Assembly (NCBI GenBank): GCA_018873245.2
Contig: JAEMBT020000001.1
Location: 13,592,220-13,656,219 of the forward strand
DNA from: Archegozetes longisetosus
Taxonomy: Eukaryota; Arthropoda; Arachnida; Sarcoptiformes; Trhypochthoniidae
DNA: 64,000 bases
Direction of reading: 5' to 3'
Part shown: positions 33,653 to 44,507 of the stretch, piece after piece
Numbering within the stretch: the first letter of the stretch is position 1
Layout of the letters: the number at the start of each line of letters is the position of its first letter
Made by a program: the position numbers and the translations under genes
The notes under the pieces: generated by a model
Database searches by the model: none
What the model was told of the DNA's origin: nothing
The model's input: only the letters and a program-made list of their open reading frames with translations

Positions 33653-34193
33653 GTTATAGCTATTGAAAGATATAGTCCTATTTTAGGTTATCACTTAATA
33701 GGAACTTAACTTCAATCAAATATCTCAATAACTATATCCATTCAAAAAACTCGTTGAGATTTAGTTAATACAAAGTTTTATTACTAATTTTATAAGAAAA
33801 TTGAATACAAAATTGGGTTAATAAGTCATATGTTTGTTAACATTTGGTTTTATATATTAGCGACTGAAGTCTACGACTACTAGAAACAGACTGTCCTTTG
33901 TTTCGGTATTCTGACCAAAAGTTCAGAAACCATTTTAAGTACTTTAGTAATGTGTAAGTACTCTCTGTTAGTCGTAAAGACTCACTGATAAGTTTTTTCT
34001 TTCAATACAAATGCAATCAAATACGAGAAAGGGTATGGAAGTGTAAATCTCAGAATTTGATAAAATTTTTTTACAAGCTAATTCCAATGCGTTGATTACG
34101 AATATAAAGTTTATTTTTGCGTAAAGTGAAAACTACGTTCTTTTTGAACAGTTTCCTAGTAGCCATTGTTCTCAATATTAATAGTAATCAAAG

Positions 34194-34196
<3 letters not shown>
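33653..34196. other. intergenic, no feature recognised
   Basis: AT-rich sequence between the hAT nest and the GA repeat. Confidence 0.35.

Positions 34197-34276
<80 letters not shown>
34197..34276. repeat. (GA)n microsatellite, 80 bp
   Basis: Uninterrupted GA dinucleotides, about 40 units. On the other strand it is a (TC)n tract. Confidence 0.99.
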
Positions 34277-34279
<3 letters not shown>

Positions 34280-35380
34280 GTTTATGATAATTAATACAAA
34301 TTGAAGTTTATCTTAATATTAGATAATTTAATTTGACTTTTGGTCTCTTTTGTTGTATTGACTCAACTCTTAAACAGTTTTAGGATTAAAACAAAAAACA
34401 TTTTTGTCAGTAAAAGATTAATTCATTGGTATCTCATTTCTAAACCCGTGAAATGTATGTATTCATCCATAAATTATGAGTGACGTATGGGAGCATTTCG
34501 TTCCCTTTCCTGAATACTGTTATTATGAACAAAAGTTAGCAAAGACATATTTTGTGGACTGGCCCACAATAATAACGTCAATAATTGACTGTTTATGTGC
34601 TAAAACATTTGGCATGTAATATATTGATGAATGCATATCTTTCATGGCTTTACTCATTTCAGAACTGATTACTTTTATTGATTTCTTATTCTCAACCGAA
34701 TGATTGAAATTTCAAGAATTCAAATAACATTTCGAAAGTTCATTGACTTCTGCATCGTTCAAACCTTAATTGAAAATACTTTAGAACTTTTTTTAAAAAC
34801 TTATTAAGAGCTTGTTAAGAACTTTAAACATATTAATTAGTAAATGTAATATCCAATTATTAGACGATAAAATAATGTTGGCTTCATTTCAAAAATAATG
34901 AAAAAGACCATAAGCAATAGTTGAATAAACCTTTTTTGAAAGAAATATAATTAATAGAAAAGATAAGAATATATCTTTCTTTTAGAGAAAACTCTTAATC
35001 AATATTGATCAATAGTAATCAATATTGATACTATGACTTTGATCACAATCTTAAATTCAACAACATAAATAATATCTGTTTTACTTTAAATGAGCAAACT
35101 TGTTACCAGGATTGTTCTCAATGTTCAGAAGGTGTTTTTATTACTTATAGCTGGTGCATAAATCCTCTTTGCTTTACACATTTCTTTATAAATTACCACT
35201 TTTGTTGTGATTTTCAGGACTAAATTTTAAATTTACGCAAAAATAAACTTGATATTCGTAATCAGCACATTGAAATTAGTTTGTAATTTTTATCAAATTC
35301 TGAGATTTACACTTCGATACCCTGCCTCGTTAGTTCTTATTGTTACTCTGCACCCGTCAGATAAATTGATGGATTCTAAT
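34277..35380. other. intergenic between microsatellite and terpene synthase 2
   Basis: AT-rich, no supported gene; includes the 3' flank of the minus-strand terpene synthase. Confidence 0.35.
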
Positions 35381-38300
35381 TCAGAATTTATAGAAATCTT
35401 CCAAATATTTATACTTATCATGATTGTAGTTGTCGTCTGGTACGATTATAGTTTGACTCTCAGAGAATATAAATCTTCCAGTGACTGGCGCAAACTTTAC
35501 TATGTCCCCTGAATATCTTTTGCACCCATATTCGTATAGCCAAACACCTCCAATTAATGCCTTGGCTTCCGCGATAAATCTGAGAAAATCTTCAGAATTT
35601 GGATAAAGTGCTCTCAACTCTTCTTCAAGTTTCACTACTTCTTTATCGCATTCATTGATAGAATTAACTAGTTCATCGACCGCTTCCTGTAGTGACAGCT
35701 TCTTTACAGTTACCAAATAGGCTATCGTATTCGTGCATTTTTTCAGGTCTCCATTACATTCTAGTACTTCTTTGCGAAAAGACGTGACATCGTGCCAATA
35801 TAAAAGTGTTTTACTGCAACGGTCGAGGAATTGTTGAAAAACTTGGTCATTCCACTCTTCTTCTGAGATTTCGATTCCTAGAGCGTATTCAATCAATTGA
35901 AAGGAAATACCAGCTCCTCGATTTTTGATTCCGTACTATAATATAAAATACAAAACTTTTTCAAAAAATTGCATTTGATTACTTAATAAATAATAATTAA
36001 AACAGTTAAGTGTATAACGAAAATATTTTAAGTATTATTAAGCATTTTTTCTCCTAGAAAATTAAGTACTTTTATTAAGTATTTTTATAATTAAAATGTT
36101 TTGTTGTGTTTATCGATAATCAATGAAGATGACGATGATGAAAATCGAAAATACTAGTATTTTGAGTGAAAGTACTTTAGTAAAACCCAATATGAAATTG
36201 ATGTTTGGCTGAGTACTGCAATAGGTGCCGTGAGGGTTGCCAGATCTTCACGATTAAGGAAATTCCTCGAAATATCTCCATTTTTTGACACAAAAAATCA
36301 TCCTCCACCGTAATGATTAAGTAAATGCAGGCTGCCTTCAACTCAAGCAGCGTTTTGGTGTAATGCACTCTAGACTGTAAAGAATTGGATACCCAATCAA
36401 ATAGGTGAGCCTAATAGCGCTATCGTCTGCGAAAAGCCACAAAAATATAATTTGATTGGATGTCTAATTCTTTTCCGTTTGGAGTTTACTAGTATTTTAC
36501 TAATTGAGGAGTATTTACTGCATGCGGACATGCTACATTAACTCGCTCTTGAATCGTCAAAAATAGTAGTGAACGATATTTTCCAAAGCTTGAGTCTTGG
36601 TCAAGAAAATTCCTAAGTTGTATTAAATGAGGGTTCAATGTGCGAATAGGGATATCTGTAATGTCGATTCTTATGTTAACTATTATTAATTGATCTTAAT
36701 TATGTTAAAGTGTAATTAAAAATTCGACAATCAAGATCGAAGTTTACTTGAATTATGCACACGCTGATGGGAACGAACAAAAGATTATTTGTCAAGTTAT
36801 TTTATATTAATAAATTTATCTCACTCTCTTCGATTATTTTGATAGAAAGACATTTAGAAATGCGAAAAGAGGTTTTGGTGCTATATATATATTGTGTTTA
36901 GTCCCTACTTGATTACTTCCCACTAATTTTGATCTCAATCCTACCGGCAACTGTATTTGAAATTCAATAAGAGCATCACAAATTTGAATAATAAAAATAT
37001 AAAACCTGCTTATGAATTGCATTTCAAAAAGAATACCCAGAATAAATACATTTCCACGAGATATCGTGCTCATCACTAACACTAACAAGAAAAGTATTAA
37101 TAAATTTTTTCGAAAACCGCTGCAGATTTCTTAAAAAATTACAGTTTATTAATACTAAAATTTTGCAATCAATACCTCGAGGAGTAGTGGCTTGAGTTCT
37201 TCATGAGATTTCAAACTATCATATACTTCACATTCTGCCATTATATCAATATACATCGCTTTTACAACTTCGATGAATCTTTTTCTCTGAACAGGTGAAT
37301 ATGTTTTGCATATCTCGACTATACATTCGAAAATCCCACGATAGAAAGGCTTCAGATGCGAAAAGTCGATTACTCTGTCAACTGCAATACTGTCGAGTAT
37401 ATCAATGAAGTGTGAATAAAGTTTTCTGGCTTTAGTCGCATTTCTTCCAATGTTTCCTGATGAGTGTTCGTGATGGTCATCTTGATAAAACAAAAGATTA
37501 TAAATGTTCATATCTTATAAGTTCTCATTGATCGCACTCATTCAGAATTTCTTCGGTGCATGCTGGAGATCGACCCATTGAGAAGGGCGCTATATATTCA
37601 GGCCAATCAAACTCGATGGGCTCGCCGTTAATTAAGTATCTAGTCGAACTCTAACACAAAAAGACGAAAATTGTCAAGTATTTTTATATATTGGATTGTC
37701 AACTACGAAATGTCGTTTTTTAATGAAATGAAAATGATCAATCATTTACAAATGAATTAAGGTGTTGTCAAATAGTCTCATGAGAACAACCCATTATGTG
37801 CGCCATTTCGCGTAAGTATATCTCGGGTCAGATTCGACGAGCGCTTCCCGAGCCAGTTATCCACTTAGGTTAGGGGCATCCACGGGGCAGATCTTCGAGA
37901 CTGAAGTCCCCGGACCGGAATTTAGCGAACCATCGCTGACACTTGCGAGGATCCAATGCATTTTCGTAAATGTCGTTGATGTTCTTCGTGGTCTGAGTAG
38001 TCTGATTTCCTTTTCGGAACTCGTAGAGCATAACATGTCGAATGTGTTGTTCTTGCGAACTCATGTTTACACAGATATGAATTAAGAGTCTTTAATCAAA
38101 AGTCCCTTTACATCAATAATCCCTTCACATAAAACATCTCATTGAGTGGATTTTTATTCAATAATCTTATATAGCTCTAAGATTTTCCATTCATATAGGT
38201 CAAAAGCGATATTTCATAGTTGACAACCCCATAAAATTTTGTGGGATGATTTCAATTACTAATTGATTAAGAGGGATAGTGAGAATAGACCCACCAAAAA

Positions 38301-38958
38301 GTCTATACCAAACTAAGATATACTATATTAATGTATTCGAGTACGAGGAAATTTGGGATGGTCTTAGATGTCAGTAATTAATAATGAAAAATAGGCAATC
38401 TTGTGCTTCAAATTATAACTGAAAATAGGAAATCAGTCAAATCTTCAACAAAGTAAAACAACGAAAAGTCACCACAACACTAACCTAACCTAATTCGCCA
38501 GTTACATATTAATTATCGATTACTCACTCAGAAGTACCAAGACACGAAAGGTTTCAAAATATTGGGTATAGACGTATTTCCGGAAGTACTCATTTCCGGT
38601 GATTCAAATGGATGGATAAGAAGTGAATTCTACGCCACCGAAAGCCCCTAAAAACCAATTTCATGATGATTCTGAGGTGGTCCTGTTCTATACTCTTATC
38701 GTAAGAAAACCGATTTCCACGCGCTTTAAAAAAGTTTGATAGAGTGGATACTGAGCTCGCTTCTTTTTTCAAATGTTTAATAGTAAGTTGAAAACAGAAT
38801 TAGAACTCTCTTAAGCCTTAAAAAATAAACTCGAATACAGATGTGAATTAGAAAAAATCGCTCTAGCCACACAAAACCTCCAAACTAATCTGACTAGAGC
38901 GATTTAATAACAATATGGGTAAGCTTTTACTTTCAGGTGAAGTTGAGTTTGTCCTCAT

Positions 38959-38990
<32 letters not shown>

Positions 38991-39471
38991 CAATATAATG
39001 GTCTACAAGAAAGGTCAGATCGCACCTTGAATCACATATTGAATCATATTGAATCGTATTGAAACTCTGTAAATGAGGCTATCATTAAAGCATTAGCAAT
39101 TGGGATTCACAAATGGGAAACACGAGCATCTTTAGTAAAGCTTAATATAATAGTTAGCTTGTGATCGTAAACTTCGATTAAAGTTGTCAAAATATGTTAC
39201 TAATCTAAACCTATGACAAATATCGAAGAAAATTAAAGCGATTATGTGGTTATGTGACTTATATAAAAGTAATTTAATAAAAAAGTTTAATAAGCTAAAG
39301 GCAAAATTTCTCGTACTCGAATTATGGCACATAATTTTGATACACCGAGGATGTACCATAATCGGGACCTTACTGCACTAAAAATACCTCGAGATTATTG
39401 ATAACTTAGGCCAAGTCTATTTGTAATGTTAGAAATAAGACATCCATTTGACTTACTTTTGGAGAATCCAT
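35381..39471 (-). CDS. class I terpene synthase, multi-exon (second copy, no prenyltransferase part)
   Basis: Inferred exons, in gene order: 39471-39457 (ATG, MDSPK, then perfect donor GTAAGT), 37650 to about 37528, 37511-37176, and 35935-35381. Junction K|SSTRYLINGEPIEFDWPEYI is in frame, as is LLLE|YGIKNRGAG (donor GAG/GTATTG; acceptor TATTATAG). Landmarks: WPEYIAPF near the N-terminus, the metal motif DDHHE (37467-37481), KNRGAGISFQLIEYALGIEI, the second metal motif HDVTSFRKE (35768-35794) where the first Asn is His, and the C-terminal EYGCKRY. Problem: between SPACTEEILNECDQ and MNIYNLLFYQDD the frame is broken by 16 extra bases (37512-37527), and about 35 residues expected before the metal motif are missing. 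The 1806-nt first intron holds a mariner fragment. Probably a cyclase acting on a prenyl diphosphate; it may be decayed. Confidence 0.78.
37795..38064 (-). pseudogene. mariner transposase fragment (N-terminal DNA-binding part)
   Basis: The minus-strand frame from 38064 reads HIRHVMLYEFRKGNQTTQ, then DPRKCQRWFAKFRSGDF and SLEDLPRGCP, the helix-turn-helix N-terminus of mariner transposases. It then meets a stop; a degraded continuation resembling VSHxTI (GCSHETI) is visible to about 37795 in another frame. The DDE catalytic domain is absent. It lies inside intron 1 of terpene synthase 2, in the same orientation as the gene. Confidence 0.82.
38961..38991. repeat. (TA)n microsatellite
   Basis: A short run of TA dinucleotides (ATACATGTATATATAT...) within intron 1 of terpene synthase 2. 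Confidence 0.9.
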
Positions 39472-39543
39472 TTTGTGTTTTCTATTTCGCACAGCCGAAA
39501 TTTGAACTCGAAAAACTTTAAATCGAAAGTAATGTAAATTAAG

Positions 39544-39552
39544 CTTTTATAG
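39544..39552 (-). promoter_or_regulatory. TATA box of terpene synthase 2
   Basis: CTATAAAAG on the minus strand lies about 75 bp upstream of the ATG at 39471. It would place the TSS near 39520 with a leader of about 50 nt, supporting the tiny first coding exon. Confidence 0.5.
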
Positions 39553-39912
39553 TTTGTTGGGTGAAGTTTAAAAAGTAGTCTGATTAGTTTCTGGGCGACA
39601 GAATTTATATGTAAAATGCGTCAAACATACAATTGCACCATATGAGGTGATTTCTGGGAAAATAAGGAAAGTTTTATCTGATCAATACGACGATGCAGCT
39701 AATTAATATTCACAGGCACATTTATTGCTCATTTTCAAAGGTGCTTCTAATAAACTTTTTAATTTGATTTTACTAGTATAATAATTGTAGTCATTAATTG
39801 AGTTTTGCATAATGAGTCATATCAGTATTGAAAAGAAAAGAAATGTAACGTTTATGGTTAAAAAGGCCATAACAAACGTAACTGTGAATATTGATTATTA
39901 GCTATATATATA

Positions 39913-40694
39913 CAGTTATCTCCAAATCTAACTAGGAGGGTAAAACATGTTATATTTCTGAAGCCTCTTGATGAAATTGTATGTACATACTTAAACTCCC
40001 TGATTGATAAATATCATGTTTGTTTTTGAAAACATTTAAATTGGGGTGGTAATTCGACGCAAATGTGAAATGAAAGAAATTTCATTGAAATTCATATAAT
40101 AAATCAAATTTAACTTAATTTTTGAATGAGTTATACAAACGATTGTCTGAAAACATTTGTAAACAAAGGATTGAGATTTGATTTAAACTGTTCAAAATGC
40201 CATTTAGTGTGGAGGAAAGGGAACTAAAGTTCCGAAAATTTATTAAAATGAGCACAGAAAAGGAAAAGCTATGCAATAGTGATAGAGTGCGGTAAGTATT
40301 TAAATAATTATAAATTGATTTGTATCTTAAATTACATTTACGTGTTTTAGAAATAAACAAAAATACATTTACGGAGATTGAAGGCGGTGAGACAGGCTGG
40401 CGGGGGTCATACCAGTTATTAATTTTTCGGAAATTAAATTTGAATTTATGTGATTTTCTTCAAAATATGTAATTTTTCATTAAAATTTAAAATTCTCATT
40501 CATCCTTGCTCATTTTTCAATATTTCACATTTTCGTCGAATTACCACCCCCAATTTAAATGTTTTCAAAAACAAACATGATATTTATCAATCGGGGGAGT
40601 TTAAGTATGTACATACAAATTTTCATACAATTTCATCAAGAGGCTTCAGAAATATAACATGTTTTACCCTCCTAGTTAGATTTGGAGATAACTG
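39913..40694. mobile_element. long-inverted-repeat element, about 780 bp
   Basis: Arms of about 155-160 bp (39913-40068 and 40538-40694) are inverted copies, beginning CAGTTATCTCCAAATCTAAC and including AGGAGGGTAAAACATG and AAATTGGGG. The first bases CAGT and the preceding TA suggest Tc1/mariner, but the right flank lacks a clean TA. The core on the plus strand contains an ATG (40197) followed by MPFSVEERELKFRKFI and a consensus donor CG/GTAAGT at 40292, possibly the first exon of a lost transposase. Confidence 0.75.
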
Positions 40695-41006
40695 AATATA
40701 TCACATTCTTTGCATCTTTATATTATAAATAAATTGGTTTCATCAATTTAAACTATATTTGATCGAATATCAGAGTCTTTAAGCGATTTGATTCATAATA
40801 TCAATAAAACATAAGCACGTTTTTAACTATATAGAAAAGTCTGACTTGATTTTAGTGATTTCGAGTATGACTTATGTAACATAGTATATTATCTCTCTTT
40901 AGAGGCATGAAAAGCAGCAATGCTAAATTAATATAATTATCTTATAGATTAATTGGAAGTTTGATAAATTACTAAACGAGAAAATAAGAACTTTCTCACT
41001 TACCTA

Positions 41007-41570
41007 AAGTTGAGGCAATTTGAAGACTCTTCTCGGAAAGCACAAAACTTTTAACGGATTCAAAATTGAAAACTTTTCGAAAAGTATTTGGAAATGATTT
41101 TGAGTTAAACTTTTACACTCTATTTATAGTCCGTTCGATGCTATAAGAACTATATAATTCATTAGCTCAACGCAATTGGTTGAGATATTTTATTCATTTA
41201 AAACAACATTTATGAGATCAATAGTTAGATTGCTGTTAAATACGTTATTTCCAGAGAAAATTTTTAACGTTTATTCAGCATTTATTTTAAAGCAATGATC
41301 TTTATCATTTTAATTCATAATTACTCGACTTTTCATGTAATGATTAAAAAAGTTCGCAAATGAAGGGCTTATTCCCATATATTCCTTCTTTAATTACAGT
41401 CACCGAAATAAATCTTGATATCTGATGAAAACTTAATTAAAAGTTGAGTAATTCTAATTAATAATATAAAAAAATCATACAAATTCAATCTCAAAGTGAG
41501 AAATAGAATGAATAACCAATAGAGTCACGAACACTTTTTGCATTATCAGTTTTAAAAATCTGGAAATATC
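41007..41570 (-). repeat. duplicate of the terpene-gene upstream block, followed by a splice-donor-like site
   Basis: 41050-41570 is a diverged direct copy of 18106-18600, the promoter and leader of the prenyltransferase-cyclase gene. On the minus strand the copy keeps a TATA-like CTATAAATAG (about 41122). Further down is a strong donor TTTAG/GTAAGTGAG at about 41003-41008. There is no ATG between them and no recognisable terpene coding sequence follows, so this is an orphaned promoter or the non-coding first exon of an unseen gene. Confidence 0.6.
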
Positions 41571-42926
41571 AAGTCTAATTTAAAATTTTCCTTAATTTGA
41601 AGTTTGACAACAAAAATTTCATATATTAAGTAAATTTATTTTTATATGACAGATATTTCCCTATTCTTTAAGCGTTTAGGTTTAGATCAAACTTAATTAT
41701 AAAGTATTTTCACGATTTATCTGTGTTCCAATGCTTGCCACTCCATTTACATTGAACAAAAGCACAAAAGTCCTATTCAGTATCAGATTCAGTGAATGAA
41801 ATGCAATCGTCAACCTTTAAGTATATCGATGGACATGACTAGAAAACTTCAATCATTTTGTAATCTGATTTAGTAAGATTTCTGCAGAAAAAATATCTCA
41901 AACTCTGCGATTCATTTTTCTTAGGTCTTCGCCACAACTGTGGGATAAAATTTTCTACATTTGACTTTAAAAATCTCGCTAAAATTAACAAACTGTCGTC
42001 ACTTCTTGAGAATTTAGGTATTCCTCAGTCATATATCTGGCTTGAATAACGAAATATGATTAATTTAGACTTGTAACTTTAATTTTAAAAACTTTCTGGC
42101 AACATGTCTCTCTAAGGACAGAAATTTGCCCTAACATCTCAGTACTTTGTGTTTGCTACATGTGTTGCAATGTTGTGATATCGCTACTAGCAATTTGAAC
42201 CACTGACAACGCCGTAGCGGATAATAACTAGAAATTAATTAAATTAGTGAAACCTAAAGTAATGTTCTCAAATGTGCAAAGTCATAAGGAAGTTGACTTT
42301 AGCATCAGTTGCCAACTCATGTAATTTTGTTCAATTAATTAAGGAATACTCACAAATAAGTCTAATTAAATTGTTTGATATAAAAAACACAGGACAAATA
42401 TAAAAAATCGTATTAGGTCGCGATTTGTGCGCATACACTAAACATGTCTTCCTTGGAAATCAAATCTAAAATGAACGAACACATGTAAAGATTCTTTGCT
42501 TCATGAGACCTTGTACGATTTTCCCCTATTTGTCCTATATTTTGTTATATCAATTATTTTAATTAGATTTATTTTTGAATCTTTCTTAATTGATCGAATG
42601 AAATATAAAAATACGAAGTTGGCAAATGATTCAAAAGTCAACTTCCTTATGATATTTCACATATGAGATTTCCTTAAGTTTGTTCATTTCAAAAATATAC
42701 TAATTTAAATTGAATTATATAACCTCCAACACTTTACTTTAAATAATGTGTCAACTTTTAAGTCAACTTTTATGACAACTATTAAGTATGCCGATTGATA
42801 TGACTTTATTAATCTAAATGAATTGTTACATAATAGACTGCGTGTAATCACTATATTTTAATAATAGAAAATTATAAAGTGAATGTCTGCATTTTCCTTT
42901 TTAGCAAAACAGTATTTAAAGTAAAG
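41571..42926. other. spacer between inverted promoter-block copies
   Basis: AT-rich; no gene recognised. The 1.5-kb spacer separates the 41.2-41.4 kb copy from its inverted partner at 42.93-43.11 kb. Confidence 0.35.
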
Positions 42927-43113
42927 TGTTATTTCGGTGACTGTAATTAAAGAAGGAATATATGGGAATAAGCCCTTCATTTGCGAACTTTTTTAATCAT
43001 TACATGAAAAGTCAAGTAATTATGAATTAAAATGATAAAGATCATTGCTTTAAAATAAATGCTGAATAAACGTTAAAAATGGTCTCTGGAAATAACGTAT
43101 TTAATAGCAGCTT
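42927..43113 (+). repeat. inverted partial copy of the terpene upstream block
   Basis: This segment is the reverse complement of about 41225-41413, with high similarity (for example GGTGACTGTAATTAAAGAAG facing CTTCTTTAATTACAGTCACC). It ends where the Merlin transposon begins, so the insertion probably cut the copy. It is the third copy of this DNA in the window. Confidence 0.8.
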
Positions 43114-43133
43114 TCCACAGCGTAAGCAATGCG

Positions 43134-44507
43134 GGGTTCAATATACTTTTTAGTCTTTATTATCGCTAACGGTACTTCAGTACCAATTAATGGTGTCCTA
43201 CCCTTTTCAGGGCAACACCATAGCGATCCACCATCTTATCAGTCAGTGAAAAAGTGACAAGTAATGTTGAATTGCCGTTTTCACGGCACTATTCAATTCC
43301 TTCCACCTCTTCGACCGTGTTCAATTTACATTCTTCAATTTCATTGGTTTTTGCTTTTAGTATTGGTATAATTTTATCATTCATGCTAAGACGTGCACGA
43401 TCATCTATTGAACCAGACAGTTTTAACTTTTCCACCATTTTCGATGATTTGAACATGTCTAATTTAACCAAAAGTTTCGTAATGAGAATGATGCCATTGA
43501 GTTTTGTGAATTGATGAGTTTACTTCCTAGCCAACTTTCTAATCCTAAACCATATTGTGTTAATCACCCTGATACTGAATGCATTGTTATGAAAGCTCAA
43601 AGAGAAAAATTGCATTGGATATATAGGTGTCCAATTTGTCGAAAATCTGTTAGTCCTACTTCATGGACATTCTTTGAAAGCTATGAACTTTCGATAAGAG
43701 AAACATTGCGCATTGTATTGGCATTTGTAGCTGAGCTTACTAATCAACAAGCGGCGATTGAGTGTCATGTTGAAAAAAATACAATTTCAGATTGGTATTC
43801 TGCTTGCAGAAAAGTTCAAGAGGTCATCTTATCTCAACCTGGACGTAAAATCTGAGGTCTATATGATGAGGATGGCAAAATATTCAGTCATTTTGTCGAA
43901 ATCGACGAAACTCATGTTGTTCATCGTAAGTACAAGCGAGGCAGAATGTTAGAAGGAGAAAAACATATTTGGGTCGTAGGTGGGACATGCAGATTAACAA
44001 AAGAGGCATTCATGTTTAGAGTCCCAAATAGAACAGTTTCGGTTATTGACTGTTTAGTTAGAAACTATGTTGAGCCAGGTTCGATCTTAGTTACCGATTC
44101 AGCTGCAGTTTATAAATACATTTCACTTAGGCAACATCATTTGTTTGACCATTACAGTGTCAATCACAGCCTTCATTTTGTCTGTCTAGATGATAAACAA
44201 ATACACACTCAAAATATTGAAAGCCGTTGGGCACAATTGAAAAAATATATATTAAATCTTATCGCTCAAACAAATACATTGACCAATTTATTTCTCAATA
44301 CTTATACAAATTTGCTCATTTTAAGAATTGAAAAGAAAAGTACAGTTATAGTCAAAGATTTAAACATTTTCTGAAAGATGTCGTTAAAGTTTATCCTGGA
44401 CCTGCTCTTTATTTAGATAGACTCACTCTTCATCGTCCACCATTATGTCACTATACATTCCGAGATTCGAATTCTGATTAACGGAAAAATCAAGGTGTAT
44501 TGAACCC
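43134..44507 (+). mobile_element. Merlin (IS1016-related) DNA transposon, inactive
   Basis: The ends share GGGTTCAATA (left 43134 on; right inverted, ending near 44507), with weaker similarity beyond. They enclose a transposase of the ISXO2-like/Merlin type. No clean 8-9 bp duplication is visible, and the left end abuts the truncated inverted repeat, suggesting later rearrangement. Confidence 0.75.
43511..44481 (+). pseudogene. Merlin transposase (ISXO2-like DDE), interrupted
   Basis: The frame reads CPICRKSVSPTSWTFFESYE (zinc-ribbon-type region), LTNQQAAIECHVEKNTISDW (HTH), an in-frame TGA at 43853-43855, then the catalytic core: HFVEIDETHVV, HIWVVGGTCR, ILVTDSAAVYKYI, HYSVNHSLHFV and HTQNIESRWAQLKKYI, typical of the IS1016/IS1595 group. 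After about 44260 the frame shifts and continues NKYIDQFISQYLYKFAHFKN, a further stop, then a short tail to TAA at 44481. Two stops and one frameshift make it dead. The first TGA sits where a conserved Gly-Gly is expected (GGA to TGA). Confidence 0.88.

Noticed and set aside
36383..36474. Short inverted repeat AAGAATTGGATACCCAATCA facing TGATTGGATGTCTAATTCTT
   Set aside because: It sits in the intron of terpene synthase 2. Arms are short and no target duplication or second copy was seen, so no element is called.
38861..38905. Hairpin AAATCGCTCTAGTCA with a 25-30 nt loop
   Set aside because: The stem is too short for a miRNA precursor and no terminator role applies in this context.
43254..43514. 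Open frame just before the Merlin transposase and its minus-strand shadow
   Set aside because: Neither shows a motif. The transposase continues upstream in a different frame for only a few codons before a stop.
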